NCBI GenBank assembly: GCA_022478985.1
Contig: JAKSZP010007904.1
Span: forward strand, 62,001 to 126,000
DNA length: 64,000 nt
Source: Massospora cicadina
Lineage: Eukaryota > Entomophthoromycota > Entomophthoromycetes > Entomophthorales > Entomophthoraceae
Reading direction: 5' to 3'
Part shown: piece by piece, positions 30,643-42,497 of the stretch
Layout of the letters: every line of letters begins with the position of its first letter
How positions within the stretch are numbered: the first letter of the stretch is position 1
Notes under the pieces: model-generated
The model's input: the letters and a program-made list of their open reading frames with translations, nothing else
What the model was told of the DNA's origin: nothing
Database searches by the model: none
Made by a program: the position numbers and the translations under genes

Positions 30643-32526
30643 TCAGGGCAGCGGAGTGAAGGAAGAGGAATTCTGATTGTCCCAAATGTACCCATAAGGT
30701 AATGTTTTTATAAACTTGAGCCAATCACCCCCTGAGAAATTTCTTGAACCTTGGGGGACCCCTGCCAAGCCTATAAAAGGGGGTCCCCACGCAGGTGCGT
30801 TGAAGGACTTTGTTGGGGTCAGGGGAGTGCCTGATGGTGGTAACCCCAAAGTATGTGGTGAGGTCAGAGTTATCCAACCAGCCAATTTTACTAATGCCGT
30901 GCAGGTTTTGAACTGGTGCTTCCCCAATTAATGGGGTTCCAAAAAGAATCAGCCAGGGACTTTTGGCCAATTTCTTCAACTTTCTCATTTTTATAATAAA
31001 CGAACTCTTAACAATATCAGAAAATTGCAAATGGCTGACATTTCCCTTTTCCGGTGGAACTCAACCTACAGCATTCTTATTTTTAGGATGCAAAGGTAAT
31101 TTCCAACAGGCCATATACAACAAGGAGCTTACCGTGGCATTACATCACTCACCTGCTGGTGGTATCTTCTTCAGAAAGCATGGCATGAAGTTGTTGTCAG
31201 ATAGACCACCAGGTCATAATGTATTTCAGGAAGTTTCAGATGTTTTCATATCATCAGGCCCAAATGTTACATGACCTGTGAAGCTTTATTCAAATATAGA
31301 TTTGTGAAGGGTGAGATGAACATTCTTCATGATTTTTGAGTCATAATTTTCCCTAATCCCAGTAGTGGAGAATGACAGGAGATAACCATGGTGAATCATC
31401 TTGCTCATATTCTCACCATTGTTCCTGCCGCAATTTCTGGGGGAAAACTGAGCTCTGATGCTACTGGTGTCACAGGTAATGACTGGACAGACAACCTGCT
31501 TAAAGGGGATAAAGCCTCTTGATAAGCTAGCACTTCCAGGCCACAAGTATACTCATTATTAGCTTCAAGAGGAAAATATCTTGTTCAGGAGTAGAGATTG
31601 GGTTCACCCCAATTTTGTTACAAATTAATCGCTGCCTAACCATGACCAGTAATGGTGGGGTCCCAAGGGAATACAAGGTTCCTCGTTTGGTAAAATGGAC
31701 GCTCACCTGACCAGGTATCTCTAAAAATACTTCAGTTTAAAGTACTAGTTGCGTGAAGTGCACATAGGCAAGTCTGATCAATTAGAAAAAATGGTTTTTA
31801 TTTTTTCTGCAGTAGAAGATGTCCATGGACCTCAGTATTTGTTGACTTTATTGTTGAGCTTCTAAACTTTTAGGTCTGCGAAATCATGATTGTCTTGGAC
31901 TGCTTTACTTAATTCTCCCTGTTCTTTCATTGGATGTCTGCAATAACCTCAGATAAAACTCCAAGATTTTTTGTTTAACATGTGTTTTCAATGTTTGTCC
32001 TGCTAAGAGGTTGTAAGTAACTTGTGGCCCCACTTTACTTATTGCTTTTGGGCCACGCTTTTGGCTATCCTGAAAAGCCGTGACAGTCAATTGCATATTA
32101 TCCCAGTCTGAAGTCCAGAGGTAGAGGTCAACCAGATCCTCAAGCAGTATCTCCGCTGCTATTCCTCTGCCACTTAGGATACCTAGGCCGCCAACCTTTC
32201 TCTGGCGCAGTTTGCATACAATGACACCACCCACTCGTCTACTGGCTTTCCCCCTATGAGCCATTCTGTGATATAACCCCATGTTCCTTACTAATCCTGC
32301 CTTTTCCTAGAAGTACCAGCAACTGAGGAGCACACGCAACAGATCCAGAGTACACAATTTTTAGTGCAGAAGCGCCTGACAAAGGCAACTTGGGATTAAA
32401 AGCAGACATAGATTGAAAAAGCTCTTCTACCTTTATGAGATCAAGGTCAGTTCCTTGGTTATGCTGGATATGTAACACCTTTATATGAAGGTCCCTCTTA
32501 AAAAGCTTGTGAAAAAGTGTTCTCAC
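30643..32526 (-). pseudogene. L: minus-strand relic, LINE-like RT C-terminal half
   Basis: Minus-strand frames 32254-32526, 31905-32282, 31286-31546 and 30725-31030 appear to be one decayed protein. The second contains C-K-L-R-Q-R-K-V-G-G-L-G-I-L-S-G followed by leucine-rich sequence, resembling the segment after the thumb of LINE reverse transcriptases (P-K-x-x-G-G-L-G-L). The first, E-E-L-F-Q-S-M-S-A-F-N-P-K-L, would fit the region just before it. No catalytic F-A-D-D box is visible. It is not close to LINEs D, F, G or I. Identification is tentative. Confidence 0.35.
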
Positions 32527-32967
32527 CTTACTTGGAGGAGGAAGATTTGGGGAATGGTACCTTCCAGTTGGCTTTTCCTAATCACTAAAAGCATCATCAC
32601 ATTTTCCACGCTTCCCAAGTGTCCCTATTTAAGGGAAAAACTCAGTCATCCCTGAGCCAATCCTGGTGAAGAATTCAGAAGAGGCCAAAGTTGACGCACA
32701 TTTGGCATCATGGAAATCCTACTTCTTGGTGCAATACTTGATCACTTAGAAGGGATTCCCTTCTACTAAAAAAGTGAAGTAAATGATGGCGAATGTGTTC
32801 ATTGCCATGAGTTAGTTGAGGCCTTAACGATGTACACCTTGAAGCTCCTTATCCTCCACATAAGGTTGCCTCCCTCCTGTCCATAGATTTTTAAGGCGCA
32901 AAAGAACTTTGCGCTCACCAAGTTCCTGGTGTGGTGTTATTTCCCCCTTTTCTAAAAGGGAAGAAAA
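32527..32967 (+). other. Sequence upstream of H copy 2, with polypurine tract
   Basis: Weakly coding-like on the plus strand (P-E-P-I-L-V-K-N-S-E-E-A-K near 32655) but broken. The last bases, aaaagggaagaaaa (32954-32967), directly abut repeat H and look like a polypurine tract, which would make the repeat a 3' LTR. Confidence 0.4.
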
Positions 32968-33711
32968 TGTAAGTCACAGGGAGAACCCCCTACGTCTCAA
33001 CAAGAAAAAAGATCCCTTCAGAACCAAAAAGTGGTCCAAAAAGCCTGTATACACCCTCAAACCAGAGCGACCTATCCCATGTTGTTGAAAAATGGGTGAA
33101 AGCTTAACCCCTGAAAGTTATTCCTTTTTTCCTATTCTCAACGCCCAGGTTCGGTGGAGAAGATCATGGGTTGTGTCAGGAGGAGATGGTGGCCAATAGC
33201 CATCTTCAAAAGCAAGGGTGCAGCTACCCTCCTTGCAAGAAGGCATTTTCGCCAAGTTCAAGTCCTAATATTAAAGGTAATTTAATCTTGAGTGATATCA
33301 AGTCATTAGTATCAACCTCAGATTTTAATTCGCCCTTCTGACCTCTCATCCTAATGCAAGTGAAGGCAAGCCCACACCAATGGTTCTGGGTGAGCTAAAA
33401 CAATTTATTTTTGAAAGGGGCCCTCCATACCTGCCCTGGCCTTGTGAGAGCCCTGTCAGCCGTTGCATGATATGTCACCAGGTTGCAAGGCATAATCATG
33501 CACAAAAATCTAAGTGAAAAATTATAATGATTTGCCAGTCAGGTAAGATTATACTCAACGTCAGTATCAGATTAGTGTAATGATCTGCGGTTGCGCAATC
33601 ACAAATATACCCACTAGGCATTTATGACATTTTACCTATTCCCTACATGATGAACATATGAGCCGCAGTCCCCAACAGGTAGTACTATCAATCCAAATTC
33701 CTTATTTCCTC
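32968..33711 (+). repeat. LTR-like repeat H, copy 2
   Basis: Starts TGTAAGTC and aligns with 6091-6834 throughout. A purine tract lies upstream. The right end is unclear (TTATTTCCTC against TTATTTGGCA) and no matching target duplication with copy 1 was found, so the two may be separate old insertions rather than one pair. Confidence 0.55.
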
Positions 33712-33739
33712 CTTTAAGTTTACTTGATAAAAAAAATCT

Positions 33740-34490
33740 CATTTCCCCGATTTTATTTATGCTAAGTGATTCGCAATACTGATTTTCTAATTATGTTTAT
33801 TATTTTTGAGATTATCTGGCAGGTGTTGATCACCCTATTCACATTCAACCAAGATTTTTGGATGGCTATACCAGTGGTATTCTGGCTGTTGATCTAGGTG
33901 GGAGCTCATTCAGAGTGGCAGTAAATCTTAATTACATTAGCAAGCTCCCTAACAAAATCCAGCAATAGCATATTATAATGCTTGTCTGACTAGTCTCGCT
34001 TTGTTCTCCTTTAGTAATAAGATTCTTAGGAAAGTTAATTTTCAATAATTTGATAACTATTGCTCAGGTTTGTTTCACTATGAAACATTAGGGTAAACTA
34101 TTTCAGGGTTAAATTTTAAGCTTGTTGACTATTAATGTTTTGTCAAGTATGGTCACTGACAATGTTTTAAGAAGTCAGATTGTTGGTTTAATTAATAACT
34201 ACCAATTCACTATGTGGATTAATTATGGTTTGTCACCAATCAATGAGATTGTTTTCAGTGGTACTGAAACGTTGATGATGCTTTTCATGGCACTAACATA
34301 CAGGTTAGCCTGAGTGATGTGACTTGCTACTAATGGGTAAATGGTCCCATTACTTAAGAATGTTGCTAGCTTATAAAGGTTAATCTGCTTGGGTTTGGAT
34401 AAAGGCGTTGAATATGATATTCCAAATCTAACCTCAGAGGGTTGTATTCTAGTTAAGGGTGGATTCCAACTATTTGCATTAAGTGTCTAT
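33740..34490 (+). pseudogene. Hexokinase-like fragment, copy 2
   Basis: At 33848-33930 one frame reads R-F-L-D-G-Y-T-S-G-I-L-A-V-D-L-G-G-S-S-F-R-V, closely resembling the phosphate-1 segment of hexokinase/glucokinase (G-x-x-L-A-L-D-L-G-G-T-N-F-R-V). An ag precedes it (ctggcag) as at an intron end, and a possible gtaaat donor follows F-R-V-A. Near 34393-34440 the frame L-D-K-G-V-E-Y-D-I-P-N-L could be the later W-T-K-G-F-x-I-P-N region, but this is weaker. No continuous gene; probably a fragment. A second decayed copy lies at 22660-22915. Confidence 0.45.
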
Positions 34491-34996
34491 CATACAAGAC
34501 AACTTATTAGGGTTAAATTTCATTTGAAATAGATGTTATTCCTAATGGAATCCCAACAGAAGAGTTTGACACTGGATTATCTATTTGTTTCAGTATTTAA
34601 TGTATAGATACAGACAATTTTGGAATAAATATAATTAGATAATAACGCAATGTTATTGTTTCCTTGTAGAAGAGTAAAAAAATAGTTTCTCTTATCTGTT
34701 TGTTTTATGTTCAAACTTTGAGTCAAAAGAAAGGATAGTTTCCTTTTTTTGAAGTCGTTCTCAATACCCTTATGGAAAAGTTGGTTGGATAATATTCTTT
34801 GTCTGGTTTGTTTCTATGTTATCAGAGACAAGGTTTTCTGTACCTTCTTTTATAAAAAGACCTAGGCGAGTTAATACCATTCGTATCATGATAACTCATC
34901 TAGCTATTTATTTTTATAAAACTATCACTGTACTTAAATTATCTTTAATTAGCAATAACTTAAGCAAAAACCTTTTATTTTCACTCAACATCAATT
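34491..34996. other. AT-rich, no gene recognised
   Basis: AT-rich region between the hexokinase-like fragment and Y. One 64-codon ORF (34816-35010) has no recognisable feature. Confidence 0.4.
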
Positions 34997-36700
34997 TTGA
35001 GCAATTTTGAAAAAAAAACAAGCCAATTTTTTCACCACCGCCTCACCACACCAATTTCCAAATTTATGTCCTTTGCTCCACCACCTGTTAGAATTTGCCG
35101 CCCAGTAGGCAAATACATGTGGACTGGCTCATCCAGTCTGCCAGATACATCTGGCTGCTATATCCCTTCAAGGGACCTAGCACTGCACCTTGCACGAGTC
35201 CATCAAACCCACCCCGACCCCCCAGTCCTACCCCAATCCAATATTTTCTTTTGCCTCCATGTTGAGTATGTACATCTCCTCCTATATGCTGACAAAGCGA
35301 TAATTGAGCTGTCAACGGCCTCCTTTGTGACAGCAGGGTTAGCGACTTCTGCCCTTATAAGGATTATTTTGATATTGGATTCCCCACCAAAGAGGATGAA
35401 GCTGCTGCAGCAGCTACGCCATTAATATACAAAAACACCCCTATTACCACCACCCAACACGCCTCCCAGATGATACCACACTTGTGGTAAACTTTGTGAA
35501 CCTCCCCTCACACCTTCCTACTCAAACACTTTATTAGGAGTTGATGTTGGGGCTATCCAATTAAATCAAAAATTCTATCCTTCAAATCATTGTCCCAAGT
35601 GGTGCTGAACGCCTCTCGGCGCCTTAAGCAATGGTCACCATTACCCCCCACCATCTGATTATGGCCCAGCACATCCCACCACGTGCCTATATCCCATCTG
35701 TACCTAACCATTTTTTTGGGCCAATTTGACAATAGTCGAAAAATTTTCCCCCACTGCTATGAATTGAACCATATGAAAAAAGCATGTCAGTATAATTTAC
35801 ACCCTGCAAACACGACCAACTCCATCCATGAGGCCACACAAATAGCGTTTGAGTGGTGATTTTTGCTGCCCCACCCCAGCAGGCCATGAAATCAAAATTA
35901 GAAGCAAAATCTAGCACCTCAAACCCAAGCTGGCCAATGCACACACATGCCAATCAATTGGGTGCAGGCTTGGACCAATTTCAATCCAGAAAATCTCCCG
36001 CCCTAAAACCTACTCAATCAAATTCTTCTACCACTATATTTTCCCAAATCAACCAAAATTCCTGGAACTTATTGGAGGAAGTGACCAAATCTGGTGAAAT
36101 TGTCCCACTATCAAGTAATCCAATATATTTAGTACCTTATCTAAAATCAGACTTTGATGCCCCAGCCCCGACAAACTGATATGTCCTCAAACCCAAAGCA
36201 TCCTTTTACCAAAGTGACCACCAGCTTGCCGAGGTTGCAGTGGCCTCACCCAGTAATCCCCGTTTTTGCAAACTGTGGGCAAAATCTGTCATGGAATTTA
36301 AAAAAGGGCTGCACCACCCTTATTCCCCTCTGATTTTCCTCCTACCGCAAAAGAGGCAATTAACGCCTCTACAAAACTGCCACCACCGCTGTTAAGCATG
36401 TCGCTAACTTGCAGATTTTTCCCCATCCATACGCACCACAAGAGCCAATACTACAAAATTAGAACAACTTCTCGACGCCCTCATCCAGGATGAACACCAT
36501 GTTGCCAAAATCATAGATGCTTTGATCCAGGCCCAAATAGTTGATCTCAACAACTATTTATTCCACCTCAACCCTCATCCTGTGGACGCCTCAACCCCCT
36601 TGCTCTCAGCATTGATCCGCCTCTAGAATGCTGAGCCTGATGATGATCTTCCTGATTCCCCCCTCCCCCTCCGCCATGATGGATAAGTGGCTCGCCACTA
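34997..36700 (+). pseudogene. Protein Y: paralogue of X with CCHC knuckle
   Basis: Coding-like frames over 1.7 kb with stops. N-terminal segment (34997-35425, 142 codons) with C-R-P-V-G-K-Y-M-W-T-G and Y-I-P-S-R-D-L-A-L-H-L aligns with X. At 35746-35787 a zinc knuckle is readable, but its first Cys is Phe (F-x2-C-x4-H-x4-C). Downstream 35853-36179, then a helical tail L-L-D-A-L-I-Q-D-E-H-H-V-A-K-I-I-D-A-L (about 36460-36540) that corresponds to a similar segment in X. Total about 550 residues. A poly(A)-like aataataaac follows at 36851. It is outside LINE D, whose 17-bp duplication begins at 36855. Family unknown. Confidence 0.5.
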
Positions 36701-36854
36701 TGCCACCTGGTAGGTAATTTTCTCATTTCTTTTTGTGTCTCGCTGCCTGAAAAAGGCGGTTAATTCATGTTTTTTTATTTTTTTGGTTGGTTTAGTTTTT
36801 GGAGTTTCAGTTTTGGTATTGTCCATCCCCTGTTCAGTTTTCCTTGGTTAAATA

Positions 36855-36871
36855 ATAAACAATAACTCAAG
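36855..36871 (+). repeat. 17-bp target duplication of LINE D, left copy
   Basis: ataaacaataactcaag, identical to 48125-48141. Length and AT-rich character fit LINE target-primed insertion. Confidence 0.75.
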
Positions 36872-36949
36872 AAAAAACTTTTTCTTTCCTGTATAAACTA
36901 AAAGGTTAACTGATATAATTCAAGAAAGATAAAGTTTTATAATTAGTAA

Positions 36950-38200
36950 GGGTAGGTGAGTACAAGCCTATTGCCAAGTAAGGGCTGGGAAAATGTGGTA
37001 AACGTCACAGGTTTGGTGCTTTCGCCGCCTAAAGTTCAAAAACGCCCTAGGGACACCTGTGGCTTAAAAAACAAGAAAACCGTGTTAAATAATTTGCCAG
37101 AAACCTTGGAATGGCAACCCAAGTGTAATCAGTACATCAAACTCCCCACTCACAGCCATTGTCATCAGTGGAATCTGGGGTCCAAGTTTACCTGGACATT
37201 AATTCAACAGCTATCTGAGTTAAGTTCTGTGGGGACATATGCACCCACTTCCCAGAAGTCATGTATATAGATTGCACTCAATGGCCTGCAGTTGGTTGGT
37301 CTTGGGTTTGAAACAGCAAAAGTAGAAGACAAAGCTGCACAGGTGCACGTGGTGGTCAACTTCCTGGAGGTTTAACGGGAAGATGAAACCAAGTGCATTT
37401 GATGGACAAAATCAATTTAATTATTGTACCTTTTAATTTCCTCCTCACAACCATTAAGTGTGAAGTCCTTGAGATTCATCTCAAAGCAGGACATCAAAGC
37501 TATTGGGGAATCATCTCCTTCAAAATGAAAAAAGTTTTTACTGATTCTTGAACTCAGTACAGGTAAGGCAATTGCAGTGATCATTCCGTTCTCAGGGGTA
37601 GCTGAGGACCTAACTCAGATCCCACAGACTATGACACCCACCATCAACAAACAACATACTCAACCATTCCACGTAAAAAATTTTAGCACACCGCCCATAT
37701 GCACTCATTATCGGGCATTTGGCTACAAGTTACAAACTTGTCCCACCAGAGATGGAATTATCACAAATGAAGCTTTCTCAGAAGCAATGGGTGAGGGACA
37801 AAGTGAGCCCATAGTAGACTCTAGTGTCACATTCCAATGGGGCAAACAGTGGTGCTATATCCATGTAAAACCTGTGTCCCCACAAGAACAAAAAAGCAAA
37901 ACAGCAACGCTGAGCACAGGCCAAAACAGCAGCCATGGCAGCCTCCGCCATCCCCCCAGCCCAGATCCAATCTGACCAGACTGAGTTCTCCACTTTGGTA
38001 AAAATTCAAAATCCCATCCAATCAGATGGGGGGACCCAGCTTTTAAACCCAAAATATGTGCATGATACACACTGGATGGATTCATGCACAATAAATGCAA
38101 GTGGGTTTTCCAATCCAGTTTTAGTAGAGTTTTTTTAAATAAGGATCGCTGGATAATAACACCAGTGCACCGCAAATCCTCAATAACTCAAAAAAACTGT
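36950..38200 (+). pseudogene. ORF1 of LINE D
   Basis: Pieces at 36956-37270 and 37577-37975 match LINE I ORF1: K-R-P-x-x-T near the start, L-G-F-E-T-A-K-V-E-D-K-A-A (about 37300-37340) and P-P-I-C-T-H-Y-R-A-F-G-Y-K-L-Q-T-C at 37690-37745. The last is a zinc knuckle in which the second Cys and the His are both Tyr, so zinc binding is lost. ORF1 proteins bind LINE RNA. Multiple stops and shifts. Confidence 0.75.
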
Positions 38201-38379
38201 AAAATACAAAAACCAACAAAACTTGAAATCCACGGCTAAAGATGGCATCAAAGATAGTACCTATTCACCTAATGATATGCCAACCTCAAACACTCGCCAA
38301 CAAATAAATTTGGCTGAGCTTGCATGGCAGCAAGGAGTGCCAGAGCCTGAGGGGCCTTCCTTTCACTCCTAAGGAGTGA

Positions 38380-39070
38380 TGGGGGTATTTTTAAAATATG
38401 GACGCTGAACATCGCTGGACTCAAGGCCTCTCCATCCCAGGCTAAAAAACTGAACTTCCTAAAAAATAATTTACCAGTGGACATCCTGGCAATCCATGAA
38501 ACCCACTGTCAGCAAAGTGCCAAGGTCACATGAGCAACCATGTTCCTCCCCTCCAAATCCTTTTTGTCGCTGCACTGTGGGGTACTGATATGGGCAAACC
38601 GCAAACTTAAACTTTTTGAAAAAAATACATCTTGATGGATGTTGCTCATAATGACCTTCTCATGAGATGCCCAAGTTCAAACAATAATTAACATCAACAC
38701 CCTGACCTTTGAACAAATTTGATGGAATTCATCTTGAACGTGGCCTGTCACATCCCATCCAAATCCTTTGTGGTCGGCGACCTAAACTTTTGGGACAATC
38801 CCAACACCAACAACTGGCCAACTACACATAATCCACTGCAGGGACATATCAAATTTTGGGTGATGAAATCCACCTTAGGCTTCTTCAATACCATCCCCAG
38901 GAAAACACCATTACTACCCAACATATCACGCCCCATGTAAACAATAGGCAGTTGTTGTCTATGTCCCGTATATATTTCATTCTGGCACACTCAATTTTTA
39001 CTACCAGATCTCACAATTTGAAATGACAAAGATAGATTTCTCAGACCATAGAATGGTGTCAGTGTCATTT
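38380..39070 (+). pseudogene. Endonuclease domain of LINE D ORF2
   Basis: L-N-I-A-G-L-K-A-S-P-S-Q-A-K-K (about 38400), D-I-L-A-I-H-E-T-H-C (about 38480-38510, catalytic Glu kept; Q-E-T-H is usual), V-V-G-D-L-N-F-W-D-N (38770-38800) and F-S-D-H-R-M-V (39040-39060). These are the N, E, D-x-N and S-D-H signatures of the apurinic-endonuclease family that nicks target DNA. A stop after the H-C-Q-Q segment and other shifts break it. Confidence 0.85.
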
Positions 39071-39249
39071 ACTTTGTCAAGTCTGGTGCAACAGGCATTT
39101 AAATGGAGAAAACTTCGCCCAGCTGTTCTCAAGATAACAGCATTCTCAAGTTGGATGTACACCGCCACATTGACACAGGAGTTCACAACTCATTTCTGTG
39201 TGGATCCCCTATCAACCTGGTCAAAATTTAAAAAAGCCACAATTTCCCA

Positions 39250-41250
39250 AGCATGCACATTTCGTCGCAGCGCTCTCAGTATGCTTTGGTAGTCATCAAA
39301 TGTGCCTTGGTGGAGTTAGACAACTTGGAGAATAATGTCCACAGGACAGGGTATAGCCCTGCTTGGGGTCACAAATGGGTCAAAGTGTTGTCATGGCTTA
39401 ACATGCTGATCAGACAACACAAATATCGAGTTTGTGTATATTTCAAAGCAAATTATTAATGCTTGCATTAAATGTTACGTTTATTTTTTCTGCCAATTTT
39501 CCGCCCAGCGCCAAAACTTGGCCTGCACACAGGTAAGGCGTTCAGACAAATTCATAGCAGAAATGCGGTCAGAAATTTTGACTGAAGTCCAAAAATATTA
39601 TTCCAAGTTATACAGGGCTGACCTAGTCGATTAAAATAAAGTAGATGAATTACTGGCCAGTGCACACATTTGCACCATTTTCCATTATCTGGAGAATATG
39701 AATTTAATAACAGAGATGGACTCTAGCATGCCTTTCGCTTTGCAACACACAGGAAGAACCCATGTCCAGATGGAAATCTTTATGAGTTCTATAAGAAACA
39801 TTTCAACTATTTATCCCCCTAATGATAGCCTTTAATGAACAAATGTCTCTTAGAGTCATGTCTCCTCCCAGGGGGACAAGAGGCTTATAAGGTAACATTG
39901 TTCAAGAAGGGGGATAAGATAGACTTGGCAAAAGGGCGCCCTATTTCCCTCACTAACAATGATACTAAAATACTAACAAAAATAATGGCTAACTGCTTAG
40001 GGGTCATTGCATCTGAGGTGATATCCCCAAAGAAATATGGCTTTATTACCAAAAGGTCAATCTGGGAAAATATACATACTGTGGCTAATGTATGTCAATC
40101 CACAGCCACTGGGGCTCTTGTGTTTTTAGACCAACAAAAAGCATATGACAGGGTAAACTAGGTTTACCTCAGGGCCTGCCTTCACCAGTTTTACCACCTC
40201 CAATGGTTCATTAGTTGGTTAATGATGCTCACTGAATCAGCTACAATGGCAGTATGAGTACCAGGTCTCCTCACTGATGTGGTGCGCCCTCAGAGGGGCC
40301 TTCGCCAAGGAGACTCTCTGAGCCCACTTTTATATAACTTTAGCCTTGATCTAATTTCTCTGCAGTGTAGATGCACATCTTACTTATTTACAAGTGCAAG
40401 GCCAAGCACCAGTTAAGATGATTGCATTTGCAGATTATTGTGTGGTTGGTGTGTCCAGAATAAGGATGCAAGCATACTAAAGTCCACAATCTGGGGATAC
40501 TCTAAGGCTAGCAATTCAGCATCAACACATCCAAAACTTATATCAATCTTATTGGTAGATACTAAACACACTGTTCCCTGGCGCCCCTTAATCAGAGGGG
40601 CCCAGTAGTTCAGTCTATCATCAGATTACCCAGGAAACCACCCCAAAACACACATCTCGTGATACCTTTTGTGTCCATCCCCACTGAGGGCCCAGAGCGC
40701 CAACTGGAAGTATGGATAGAAGTGGGTGGATATGATGCTTTGATAATAAAACACCACATACTATCTAATGTAACAAAGCGTATTGCGTCACTAAGGGGTC
40801 AACAAACCAGCTTAACAGGTAGATTAGTAATCGCCAACACTATACTTCTATCAAAATTATGTTGTGCAGCCCATGCCATTGCTTTCTCCTCATCTTTTTT
40901 TGTCTCATTATATGCCCTCTTATAAGGGTGGCTTTGGCTAAATAGATCTCCCCCTGTGCGATTGGAAGTCCTCTATGGTCCACGCCAAAAAGAAGGAATG
41001 GTCCTAATTAACTATGTGGACCAAGCATCCAAGATTCTGGGTACATGGATTGCTTCAGTAACCAACCCCTCACTCCCAACCCAACACTGGTCACTCTCAG
41101 CATGGTCCAACTTTGCCAGCTCCTTGGCCTCCATAACCCCACTAACCCAAACTCTCTTATCACATATGTGGCAACTCAGCCATCTGCATCAGGCCTGCAT
41201 GGGACTATCGCCCACTTTAAAGGGATATACTTAAAATGAGGAGTGCATAA
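39250..41250 (+). pseudogene. Reverse transcriptase of LINE D ORF2
   Basis: Linker 39253-39634, then N-P-C-P-D-G-N-L-Y-E-F-Y (about 39760), ORF 39835-40161 with F-K-K-G-D-K, G-R-P-I-S-L-T-N-N and F-L-D-Q-Q-K-A-Y-D-R-V, then G-L-R-Q-G-D-S-L-S-P-L-L-Y-N-F-S-L-D (about 40300-40350), the catalytic box F-A-D-Y (about 40430; second Asp is Tyr), and thumb pieces 40659-40925 and 40956-41239 (I-L-G-T-W-I-A-S-V-T-N-P). Non-functional by the catalytic change and stops. Interrupted by C at 41252. Confidence 0.9.
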
Positions 41251-41251
41251 T

Positions 41252-42099
41252 TGTCATGGTCAAATGACATCATAGTGGAGACCAAGCCCAAGGATAAGGC
41301 TGTGTGCCAGGAGGCCCAGAAGGTGAAGTTGCAGGCCCTCCCTGACCTCAGGCATACACTAGACCAACGTTGGGTACAGGCTAAATATGCCCAGGTTGGC
41401 ACTAATGAGGTGCCAAATGCCCAGCCCCTTACGTCAGCCCAGGCGTTAAAATGGACAGTTTACAAAATTAATGCTGACAGTTCCATTCAGTTAGTCGAGG
41501 AATGGGGTTTTGAAACCAGTTCATTTATGAAGTGATGCGTTCTGGTCAGATCTAACTTCATTTAATTACTCAAGTGAAGTCAGTTTTAGTGTTTTCTACC
41601 AATTTGGATGGTAGCCTTTGACTATTGGTGGGTCAGTGCTTGGGCCCACTTCAGCAAACCCCATACTTCCCCAATGTAGTTTAATTCTGTTTCACACGAC
41701 CAAGACTTCTTGTTGGTCAACTTCTAAATAAACATTTTCCCGTTTTCCCATTTTTCTTATGGTTCTCTAGCAAACCTGTGTGCAGACCTCTTCGAGGAGG
41801 TCTCACGCTACATTAACCATCTTCTTTCAAATTCAATTAAATTTTCAACTCATGCACCGTTGGGCCGCCCAGGTTCCCTCCAACCTGGGACGTATACCCC
41901 TTTCCCCTTTGTGCACCGCATCATTTTTGGTCAGTTGTTTGCTATCATGATTGCACTTTTTCCTTTTAGTTATTATCGCTCTAGCACCCTCTGCTGGGCT
42001 CTAATAACTTTGGTAATAACGGCTAGTTTCCATGCGTTGGCTCTGTGCACTGAGCATCACCATGCTGGAAACAGGAGAGATATAGACACTCTCCTTACA
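41252..42099 (+). repeat. 5' LTR of C
   Basis: 848 bp, near-identical to 46354-47201. Contains a strong hairpin gaccaagacttcttgttggtc (around 41699-41719) followed by an AATAAA signal (about 41727). Confidence 0.9.
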
Positions 42100-42497
42100 T
42101 TAGTCGACCAACCTCATAAATCTATGTGCATGAACTTTTTCTCTGTGGAACTTTTCTGAAGTGGAAATGGTGGGCGCCAGCTGTGGGCTTCAGTTGTAAA
42201 TAGCCGCACCACTGTTTCCTCTTTTTCCTGAAAAGAGCAACTCGGCTTTATTATGGTTGCCTCCAACTGGAAAGTATACACCCTTCATGCTCATACCTGG
42301 TGGATACAGATGTTTCAAGGTCTGAAAGTCGTGAATCCCTGATTTTCCGCCAAAACTATTAATTTCAATTTTATATAAATGAGTTTTACATTTACAGTGC
42401 GTTCAGATGTTTCCAGCAGTTTTGGCACAGATGTGTCTAGGGGTGTTGGCCTTGGATAACGTCAGGCCTTCCGTTCCAGTGGGGGGAATAGGGTCAT
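42100..42497 (+). other. Leader of C; gag missing
   Basis: Starts ttagtcgaccaac, similar to the same place in A (ttagacgaaactc). No gag-like frame or zinc knuckle. A large deletion is the simplest reading. Confidence 0.5.

Noticed and set aside
30716..31274. Plus-strand ORFs 30716-30931 and 30963-31274 as genes
   Set aside because: They overlap better-looking minus-strand frames of relic L and show no recognisable feature.
35743..35790. Calling Y's knuckle intact
   Set aside because: The first Cys position encodes Phe, so the motif is only three of four ligands.
34997..36700. Y as an extra upstream ORF of LINE D
   Set aside because: The 17-bp duplication of LINE D begins at 36855, after Y, and Y aligns with X, which is not followed by a LINE.
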